5,797 nucleotides of DNA from Methanomethylovorans sp. Lineage in GTDB: Archaea; Halobacteriota; Methanosarcinia; Methanosarcinales; Methanosarcinaceae. The DNA is taken from positions 1-5,797 of the forward strand of contig JAHFZE010000284.1 of NCBI GenBank assembly GCA_020854785.1, read 5' to 3'. The translations under genes and the position numbers were made by a program. The notes beneath the pieces are model-generated. The model saw only the letters and a list, made by a program, of their open reading frames with translations, was not told where the DNA came from and ran no database searches. Shown piece by piece: positions 1 to 4,929 of this stretch; positions within the stretch are counted from its first letter, which is position 1; every line of letters begins with the position of its first letter.

Positions 1-245
1 ATACTGTTCGCAGAAGTATCGCACATACCTGCAACCCTTATTATGTGGTGCGACATGGCAAGCCTTTGTGCAACATACAGCAAACGAGGTTCGATATCAT
101 TCCAAGTACCATTGATATCCACTACAAGGCATTGGTCAAGTATCTCGTGCTCCCTGAACTCCAACCCTGCAATTTCCATGCAGGCATAAGCTTCCATAAC
201 AGGGAGGTAATCGTGCTCTCCTGAAAGTTCCAAAGCATACAGCAT
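1..245 (-). CDS. THUMP-domain tRNA methyltransferase, probable archaeal Trm-G10/Trm11 type (N-terminal 81 residues, cut by window edge)
   Basis: I translated this minus-strand frame by hand: it opens with MLYALELSGEH, has no stop down to position 1, and runs off the window. Key segments are ALELSGEH (residues 4-11), a helix with EAYACMEIAG (18-27), LVVDI (40-44) and RLAMSHHIIRV (61-71). This order resembles the N-terminal ferredoxin-like/THUMP part of the archaeal family that methylates N2 of guanosine 10 in tRNA with S-adenosylmethionine. The catalytic Rossmann domain with its N/DPPY motif would lie outside the window, so activity cannot be judged. The ATG at 245-243 is chosen because the next in-frame stop upstream (TAG) is only 39 bases away and no other ATG, GTG or TTG lies between them. 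The upstream ribosome site is weak. The gene is divergent from the PUA/PAPS-reductase-like gene. Identification rests on remembered family resemblance; that it is a real coding frame is surer than the exact enzyme. Confidence 0.72.
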   Translation of the reverse strand, partial: MLYALELSGEHDYLPVMEAYACMEIAGLEFREHEILDQCLVVDINGTWNDIEPRLLYVAQRLAMSHHIIRVAGMCDTSANS

Positions 246-285
246 AACACTTGCATAGAGAATCTCTTTGGTATTAAAAGCCTAC

Positions 286-293
286 TATTATAA
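286..293 (-). promoter_or_regulatory. TATA-box candidate for the THUMP methyltransferase gene
   Basis: Reading the minus strand, TTATAATA lies about 40 bases before the ATG at 245. An archaeal TATA box centred here would start transcription near 264, giving a leader of roughly 18 bases. No convincing BRE element or strong Shine-Dalgarno sequence accompanies it. The region is AT-rich, so chance matches are likely. Confidence 0.35.
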
Positions 294-311
294 TTATCGA
301 AAAGTTGAGAC

Positions 312-379
312 ATTGAACTTCCCTGTCTAAAGTATCCAAAGCAAAGAACTATTTACTATAAAACTATTGAAATCCCCTG
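312..379 (+). repeat. Imperfect 14-nt direct repeat in the divergent promoter region
   Basis: ATTGAACTTCCCTG (312-325) and ATTGAAATCCCCTG (366-379) match at 12 of 14 positions. Copy starts are 54 bases apart, close to five helical turns. The right-hand copy ends directly against the ATG of the PUA/PAPS-reductase-like gene, and the pair flanks its TATA candidate. It could be a pair of regulator half-sites or coincidence. There is no further support. Confidence 0.3.
357..363 (+). promoter_or_regulatory. TATA-box candidate for the PUA/PAPS-reductase-like gene
   Basis: TATAAAA sits 17 bases before the ATG at 380. Archaeal boxes are normally centred about 26 bases before the transcription start, so a start near 386 would fall inside the annotated coding region. 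The overlapping TATTTACTA slightly further upstream (centre near 354) would instead give an essentially leaderless message beginning at the ATG. The spacing therefore leaves open whether translation begins at 380 or at the in-frame ATG at 407. Confidence 0.35.
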
Positions 380-2281
380 ATGTCAAAGCCTCTTTATCTC
401 GGTGAAATGCTGCTGCACTGGTGCAGTAAATGTAATGTGCCTGTACTTGGAAAGGAATGTGCATGCGGCAGTCGCACAAAAGCAGTGACTGTAACACCTC
501 CCGGTGACATACGTCCTGCATTTGAATATGACATAGAACTCATAAATTCTGTTTCCATGCTACAGTTCAATGCTCCTCTTATAGCTGATGATAGGATGGT
601 GGTGCTGAACAAGGCTCCTTATGATGACCGTATGGACGAGATCATCGTTGATGGAGAGGTATTAGGAAGCATCAGGTTTGAGCTTGATGCTCTTAAATGG
701 GTACTTCTCTTGCGCGTGGAAGGAGCGAGGCGTCTTTTTCAGGGAAGGTCCCTGTCTGCTAGAAAGGGCTGGGTTATTCTGGAAGGAGGTGCAGTAAAGT
801 TCATACTGGGTGGAGCAAATCTGTTGGCCCCCGGAGTTCTGGATGCTGACCCGAGTATTCTGGAAAAGGATGAAGTGGTCGTTCTCGATCCAAAAGGCCA
901 GGTCGTGGCTACCGGCAGGGCTCGCATGAGTGGTCAGCGGATGAGAGAGCGGCCCAAGGGTGTTGCAGTAAAGGTAAGGGTTAAGGAAGAACCATGTGAT
1001 GTGGTTGTACCACAGGGTGGACAAACATGGAATGAGGTCATCGATGCGAACAAGCAGTTCATGGAAGAATTCATATCCCGTTCTCACAAGTTCATTACTA
1101 ATGTTGCATCAAGCATGACCAAACCTGTGACGGTTTCATATTCCGGAGGTAAGGACAGTCTTGCTGTGTTACAGCTTGTAAGCGAGTGTATCGAGGACTT
1201 TGACATACTTTTCGCTGATACTGGTATCGAATTCCCGGAAACGGTATGTAATGCTCAGGAAGTCTCCCAGTTATACGGTAAACATCTCAGATCAATTAGC
1301 TCAGGAAATGCTTTCTGGGATTCAGTGGATAGTTTCGGTCCTCCAAGTGTGGAAATGCGCTGGTGCTGTAAAGTCTGCAAATTGGGACCTATCACCCAGC
1401 TTATCGAAGGCAGCTATGAGGAAGGCTGTCTTACATTCATCGGGCAGCGCAAGTACGAATCAGACACAAGGGCAAAGAGCGAAAGGGTGTGGAAGAACCC
1501 CTGGGTAGGGAATCAGGTAGGTGCTGCTCCAATACAGGACTGGACAGCTATGCATGTGTGGCTCTATATTTTCATGCACCGTCTTCCTTATAACCCTCTC
1601 TACGGAAAAGGGTTTGATAGGATAGGATGCTGGCTTTGTCCCTCATGTTCTGTCGCTGATCTGCACAGGCTCAGAGAAACTCATCCCGTGTCTGCTGCAA
1701 AACTGGAAAATTATTTAACAGATTATGCTCAGAAGTCCGGACTTTCTTCAGATTGGGTCGAACATGGAATGTGGAGATGGAAGAAGTTGCCACCAAGACT
1801 TCAGGAGATAGCAAAGTCCAAGGGAATTCCCACTACGCCCAAAGTCCTGACCAATGGAAAACTTGAGTTCACTTTAACGTCTGGTTACCGTCCATGTAAG
1901 CAGGGGGGGGTGTCTGCAGAGGGTAGCTTTGGTACAGCTATAGATCTCGAAGCTATCGAGACTTCAGGAATGCTTGAAGCTGTAGGAAAAGTTTCTTTTA
2001 TGGAGGGTGTGGTTTCTGTATTTCAGGGAGAGGACAGTGCTCAGATATTTGCTTCCGGAACGGTAACAGCACGCAGTGATACTGAAAAACAGGTTCGCCA
2101 GTTGATAAGGTCTGTGGAATTATCCATCCAGAGGGCTCTCCGTTGCAGTGGATGTGGTGTATGCATAGGCAAGTGTCCAGATCATGTGATCAGGATGAAG
2201 GATAAAATTGCTGTGATCGGCAAGGAATGCGTACATTGCGGAAAATGCATAGAAGTTTGTCCCGTGGTGAAATTTGGATAA
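380..2281 (+). CDS. Zinc ribbon-PUA-PAPS reductase-like (PP-loop)-ferredoxin fusion protein
   Basis: This is a 633-residue multidomain cytoplasmic protein. In order: a zinc ribbon (Cys15, 18, 27, 29); an uncharacterised segment (about 40-115); a PUA-type RNA-binding fold (about 120-205, with GGANLLAPGVLDAD and VVATGRARM); a PP-loop pyrophosphatase/PAPS-reductase-like domain (about 247-430) with the nucleotide loop SYSGGKDS (253-260) and FADTGIEFPET (278-288); and a C-terminal 2[4Fe-4S] ferredoxin domain (Cys589/592/595/599 and Cys617/620/623/627). Within the PP-loop domain Cys329-Cys330 and Cys417/Cys420 form a CC-X86-CXXC pattern like the cluster ligands of assimilatory APS reductases. The catalytic ECG(I/L)H tail of those enzymes is absent. 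Databases usually name such proteins phosphoadenosine phosphosulfate reductase, but the substrate is unknown; the PUA domain makes RNA a plausible one (inference). The start at 380 is kept because YLGxxxLHWC resembles archaeal relatives as I recall them; ATG 407 is the alternative. Its GGTGA lies only one base away, too close to be a good site. A G8 run lies at codons 508-511. Confidence 0.88.
   Translation: MSKPLYLGEMLLHWCSKCNVPVLGKECACGSRTKAVTVTPPGDIRPAFEYDIELINSVSMLQFNAPLIADDRMVVLNKAPYDDRMDEIIVDGEVLGSIRFELDALKWVLLLRVEGARRLFQGRSLSARKGWVILEGGAVKFILGGANLLAPGVLDADPSILEKDEVVVLDPKGQVVATGRARMSGQRMRERPKGVAVKVRVKEEPCDVVVPQGGQTWNEVIDANKQFMEEFISRSHKFITNVASSMTKPVTVSYSGGKDSLAVLQLVSECIEDFDILFADTGIEFPETVCNAQEVSQLYGKHLRSISSGNAFWDSVDSFGPPSVEMRWCCKVCKLGPITQLIEGSYEEGCLTFIGQRKYESDTRAKSERVWKNPWVGNQVGAAPIQDWTAMHVWLYIFMHRLPYNPLYGKGFDRIGCWLCPSCSVADLHRLRETHPVSAAKLENYLTDYAQKSGLSSDWVEHGMWRWKKLPPRLQEIAKSKGIPTTPKVLTNGKLEFTLTSGYRPCKQGGVSAEGSFGTAIDLEAIETSGMLEAVGKVSFMEGVVSVFQGEDSAQIFASGTVTARSDTEKQVRQLIRSVELSIQRALRCSGCGVCIGKCPDHVIRMKDKIAVIGKECVHCGKCIEVCPVVKFG
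1903..1910 (+). repeat. G8 homopolymer inside the fusion gene
   Basis: Eight consecutive G residues encode the Gln-Gly-Gly-Val stretch at residues 508-511, in the linker between the PP-loop domain and the ferredoxin domain. The frame is intact on both sides as given. Any one- or two-base slip would remove the ferredoxin part. This is the longest G run I noticed in the window. Confidence 0.9.
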
Positions 2282-2321
2282 GTATCAAATAGTCGTCTTT
2301 CAATTCATCTCAACCAGAACA

Positions 2322-2330
2322 TTTATACAT
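2322..2330 (+). promoter_or_regulatory. TATA-box candidate for purH
   Basis: TTTATACAT lies in the 78-base gap after the fusion gene, centred about 35 bases before the purH start codon. Transcription would begin near 2350, leaving a leader of about 10 bases containing the GGTGA site. A separate purH transcript is therefore possible, although read-through from the upstream gene is not excluded: I see no clear T-tract in the gap. Confidence 0.4.
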
Positions 2331-2350
2331 GATATACACTAACCTTTGAC

Positions 2351-2355
2351 GGTGA
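2351..2355 (+). promoter_or_regulatory. Ribosome binding site that fixes the purH TTG start
   Basis: GGTGA, extended to GGTGAT, matches the complement of the archaeal 16S rRNA 3' end and sits 4 bases before the TTG at 2360. There is no ATG or GTG start in frame nearby, and a stop (TGA, 2330-2332) closes the frame upstream. The site thus decides a non-ATG start. Confidence 0.75.
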
Positions 2356-2359
2356 TTTT

Positions 2360-3976
2360 TTGATAAAAAGGGCACTGCTAAGCGTTTCTGACAAGGCTGG
2401 AATCGTAGAGTTTGCGCGGGGGCTTGCGGCCCTTGGTGTGGAATTGATATCCACCGGTGGAACTGCACGGATCTTGCGGGATTCGGGAATTGAAGTGAAA
2501 GATGTTTCAGAGATCACGGGTTTTCCTGAGATGATGGATGGCAGGGTCAAAACATTACATCCCAAGATACATGGTGCCATATTGTGTAACAGACATGATC
2601 CGAACCATATGGACCAGGCATATAATGCAGGTATCGAGCTTATTGATCTTGTGGCTGTAAATCTCTATCCATTTGAGATCACAGTGACAAAGGAAGGTGT
2701 TTTGTTGGAGGAGGCCATTGAGAATATTGATATAGGTGGACCTACTCTCTTGAGATCGGCAGCTAAAAATTTCCATTCTGTTACTGTTCTATGTGATCCG
2801 TCAGATTATGGGCATGTGCTTAAAGAAATAAGGTCTACAGGTGTAGTTTCAGAGAAAACGCGCAAGCAACTTGCTGTAAAAGCTTTCAGGCACACGGCAT
2901 GTTATGATGCGACGATCGACACATACCTTAGCAGGGAATTAGCTTCAGAAGAAGTCCTGCATCTGAACTTCAACGGAGGCATCGAGCTGCGCTATGGTGA
3001 GAACTGGCATCAAAAAGCTAAGTTCTTCAAAGAGCCCGGGGTAAAAGGTCCATCTCTTGCAAATGCAAGACAATTACATGGAAAAGAGCTATCGTATAAT
3101 AATTACGTAGATGCCGATAATGCATTGATTACCATAAAAGATCTTCATATTGAAAAACCTGCAATAGTTATTGTAAAGCACAATAATCCATGTGGATTAG
3201 CCACTGGGGACAGTCTTCTGGAAGCCTTGAGCGCAGCATGGGACGGCGATCCCATTTCTGCATATGGAAGTATCGTTTGCAGTAATAAAGTATTTGATCT
3301 GCGATCAGCAGAGTTCCTGGAAGGCAAGTTCATAGAAATCATCCTGGCCCCGGGTTTTGATCATGATGCACTTGAGTACCTTAAGAAAAAGAGCTCTAAT
3401 CTGCGGTTGCTTGAACTGCCTCAGTTGAACGATGTCTTTGATTTTGATCATACGTATAAATATGTAGTTGGCGGCTTGTTAAAACAGTCCAGGGATGTGG
3501 GCCTGTATGAGAAATGGGAATGCGTAACAGAAAAACAGTTTCCTGAGTCTATGCGCCCTCTCTCCGAATTTTGTATAAGTGCCTGCAAGAGCACAAAATC
3601 TAACTCCATTACTCTGGCCTATGAGTACAAGAAAGATTGTTATATGATGCTTGCTATGGGTGCAGGTCAGCCAAACAGGGTCGATTCAATCAGAAAACTT
3701 GCCGCCACGAAGGCCAGAGAAAATCTGAAAGTAATACAACAAAGGGACTCTCAGGCAGAGGACTTTGATGAATATTGCGCGAAAGTGCTTTCAAAGTGTG
3801 TAATGGCGTCTGATGCTTTCTTCCCCTTTGATGACAGTATCGTTCACGCCGCTGAGAATGGTATAAAGTATGTAGTTTCTCCAGGTGGCTCCATTAGAGA
3901 TAAGGAAGTCATAAGCACTGCAAACAAACTTGGAGTATCTCTCGTATTCACAGGCATGCGCCACTTCCTGCATTGA
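2360..3976 (+). CDS. purH: Bifunctional purine biosynthesis protein PurH (AICAR formyltransferase / IMP cyclohydrolase)
   Basis: PurH performs the last two steps of de novo IMP synthesis in the cytoplasm: formylation of AICAR with 10-formyltetrahydrofolate, then ring closure to IMP. The 538-residue product is complete and close to the usual 510-530. The N-terminal cyclohydrolase (MGS-like) domain shows ALLSVSDKAGI (5-15), STGGTARIL (31-39) and MDGRVKTLHPKIHG (59-72). The formyltransferase domain begins near residue 200 with LRYGENWHQKA (210-220) and carries the catalytic Lys273-His274 in VKHNNPCG, then DPISAYGSIV (297-306), GAGQPNRVDS (434-443), and the C-terminal PGGSIRDKEVI (508-518) and VFTGMRHF (529-536). 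Translation starts at TTG behind a good GGTGA site. Many archaea use PurP and PurO instead of PurH, so its presence implies a folate-type formyl donor. It lies 78 bases after the fusion gene and is followed by a T-tract. No functional link to its neighbours is evident. Confidence 0.97.
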   Translation: MIKRALLSVSDKAGIVEFARGLAALGVELISTGGTARILRDSGIEVKDVSEITGFPEMMDGRVKTLHPKIHGAILCNRHDPNHMDQAYNAGIELIDLVAVNLYPFEITVTKEGVLLEEAIENIDIGGPTLLRSAAKNFHSVTVLCDPSDYGHVLKEIRSTGVVSEKTRKQLAVKAFRHTACYDATIDTYLSRELASEEVLHLNFNGGIELRYGENWHQKAKFFKEPGVKGPSLANARQLHGKELSYNNYVDADNALITIKDLHIEKPAIVIVKHNNPCGLATGDSLLEALSAAWDGDPISAYGSIVCSNKVFDLRSAEFLEGKFIEIILAPGFDHDALEYLKKKSSNLRLLELPQLNDVFDFDHTYKYVVGGLLKQSRDVGLYEKWECVTEKQFPESMRPLSEFCISACKSTKSNSITLAYEYKKDCYMMLAMGAGQPNRVDSIRKLAATKARENLKVIQQRDSQAEDFDEYCAKVLSKCVMASDAFFPFDDSIVHAAENGIKYVVSPGGSIRDKEVISTANKLGVSLVFTGMRHFLH

Positions 3977-3985
3977 GTTACTCCA

Positions 3986-3995
3986 TTTCTTTTTT
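3986..3995 (+). terminator. T-tract terminator candidate after purH
   Basis: TTTCTTTTTT begins 10 bases after the purH stop codon. Archaeal RNA polymerase terminates at runs of T in the non-template strand without needing a hairpin, and I see no strong stem here. The position suits the end of the purH transcript. Confidence 0.5.
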
Positions 3996-4033
3996 ACAAA
4001 AATTCACTGATATAATCATTTATATTTGGATGA

Positions 4034-4044
4034 TATATTTATAA
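4034..4044 (+). promoter_or_regulatory. TATA-box candidate upstream of the winged-helix regulator
   Basis: TATATTTATAA is the best TATA-like match in the 162-base intergenic region. Transcription from it would begin near 4067, giving a leader of about 70 bases. AATATAC at 4061-4067 is an alternative that would shorten the leader to about 50. The whole stretch is very AT-rich, so the choice is uncertain. Confidence 0.35.
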
Positions 4045-4128
4045 CTAATATTGATTATTGAATATACACGTAGTATGCGGTCGTTAAATTCAGTGCACAT
4101 CTTAAATTTGACCCATTAATAAATTGCG

Positions 4129-4138
4129 AGTGATCACT
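4129..4138 (+). promoter_or_regulatory. Perfect 10-bp palindrome abutting the regulator start codon; contains its ribosome binding site
   Basis: AGTGATCACT is its own reverse complement and ends directly before the ATG at 4139. Its GTGAT (4130-4134) is the likely ribosome binding site, 4 bases before the ATG, the same GTGAT element as at purH. The symmetry would suit an operator for a dimeric regulator, possibly the encoded protein itself, but this is inference. A 10-bp palindrome can also occur by chance. Confidence 0.4.
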
Positions 4139-4921
4139 ATGAAATCCAAAGGTCTGTTGAGTTTGCTCACTTTTTCGGAAAAAAGAAGAGATCTACTTCT
4201 ATATCTCCTGGAGCAACCTTCAACCCTTACTAACATACGTAAGAAGTTCGACGTATCTTCGCCAGAGATCGCTCCAAGGATAAGAGAGATGGAATCTGCC
4301 AATCTTATGTATAAAGATCCCTCTACCAAGATGTACACCCTTACTACTACAGGAAAGATCATTGCAAAGTCGTTCAAACCTTTTGTTGATATGGTGGGTC
4401 TCATAGAGAAGAACGAAGACTTTTGGAATGATCACGATCTATCCGGAATACCAGATCATTTGCTTGACAGATTAGCAGATCTTAAAGATTGTAATTTTTA
4501 TGTGGACAGACTTGAGAACATCTATGACTCTCATAAGACATTTATAGAAAATATAGAGCGCTCTAGTCTGATCAAAGGAGTTTCCCCGATCTATTTCCCT
4601 TCTTATCCAGATTTTTTTATGAAACTTGCAGTAAAAGATGTTCCCACATCTCTAATTCTTACAAAGGCTGTTTATGATAAAGTCGAAAACGAACACTCAG
4701 ATAAGATGAAGGCGTATTGTGCTGCTAAATACACTGAACTTTATCTTCTGGAGAATGCAAAGGTCGCTTTTGTAGTTACTGATATTTTCTTCTCTATGTC
4801 TCTGTTCTTTAAATCTGGTAATTACGATCCTCGCACAGACCTCATTTGCTTTGATAGATCTGGTATACAATGGGGAAATGATCTGTTCGAATACTATTTA
4901 TGCCAAGCAAAAAAATTATAA
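4139..4921 (+). CDS. Winged-helix transcriptional regulator, FilR1/DUF1724 family of methanogens
   Basis: The 260-residue product is a probable cytoplasmic DNA-binding regulator. An N-terminal winged helix-turn-helix (about residues 8-75) has helices SEKRRDLLLYLLEQ (13-26), a short TLTNIRKKF helix, a recognition helix around SSPEIAPRIREMES (40-53), and the wing LMYKDPSTKMYTLTTTGK (56-73). The C-terminal part (about 120-255) resembles the FilR1 middle (DUF1724) domain, with VVTDIFFSMSLFF (212-224) and a closing FDRSGIQWGNDLFEYY (238-253). Relatives in Methanosarcina include the Msr regulators of methanol methyltransferase genes, and FilR1 of Methanothrix controls filament and methanogenesis genes; the target of this protein is unknown. 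The ATG at 4139 is preferred because GTGAT lies 4 bases upstream; TTG 4124 and GTG 4130 are in-frame alternatives. It is monocistronic by layout and convergent with the UbiA gene, 8 bp between stops. Confidence 0.85.
   Translation: MKSKGLLSLLTFSEKRRDLLLYLLEQPSTLTNIRKKFDVSSPEIAPRIREMESANLMYKDPSTKMYTLTTTGKIIAKSFKPFVDMVGLIEKNEDFWNDHDLSGIPDHLLDRLADLKDCNFYVDRLENIYDSHKTFIENIERSSLIKGVSPIYFPSYPDFFMKLAVKDVPTSLILTKAVYDKVENEHSDKMKAYCAAKYTELYLLENAKVAFVVTDIFFSMSLFFKSGNYDPRTDLICFDRSGIQWGNDLFEYYLCQAKKL
4909..4915 (-). terminator. T-tract terminator candidate for the UbiA-family gene
   Basis: Seven A residues on the plus strand read as seven T on the minus strand, 15-21 bases beyond the UbiA stop codon at 4930. 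This would end the minus-strand transcript inside the last codons of the convergent regulator gene, so the two messages overlap slightly at their 3' ends. Confidence 0.4.
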
Positions 4922-4929
4922 AAGCTATG

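Noticed and set aside
122..313. Minus-strand 63-codon open frame overlapping the left gene
   Set aside because: It is out of frame with the methyltransferase-like reading that runs to the window edge. Its translation is rich in Trp, Cys and Ser with no recognisable fold, and it stops at 122 while the other frame stays open.
401..409. ATG 407 with GGTGA as the true start of the fusion gene
   Set aside because: The GGTGA is only one base from the ATG, too close, and the nine residues before it (with YLGE) resemble the start of archaeal relatives. Kept as an alternative because of the TATA spacing.
662..1087. Minus-strand 141-codon open frame
   Set aside because: It lies wholly antisense to the PUA and linker part of the fusion gene, has low-complexity, unlikely composition and no motif, and is explained by codon structure of the real gene.
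1200..1508. Plus-strand 102-codon open frame in another frame
   Set aside because: It overlaps the PP-loop domain, whose motifs (FADTGIEFPET, CCKVC) are read in the main frame; no sign of a second product.
4015..4034. ATCAT...ATGAT inverted repeat as an intrinsic hairpin terminator for purH
   Set aside because: The arms are only 5 bp and AT-rich, so the stem would be weak; the T-tract at 3986-3995 is a simpler archaeal terminator.
4124..4138. TTG 4124 or GTG 4130 as start of the regulator
   Set aside because: The GTGAT ribosome site (4130-4134) fits the ATG at 4139; either earlier start would place that site inside the gene and adds only five or three residues.
4102..4404. Minus-strand 100-codon open frame
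   Set aside because: It is antisense to the winged-helix domain of the regulator, which is well supported; no domain or ribosome site of its own.
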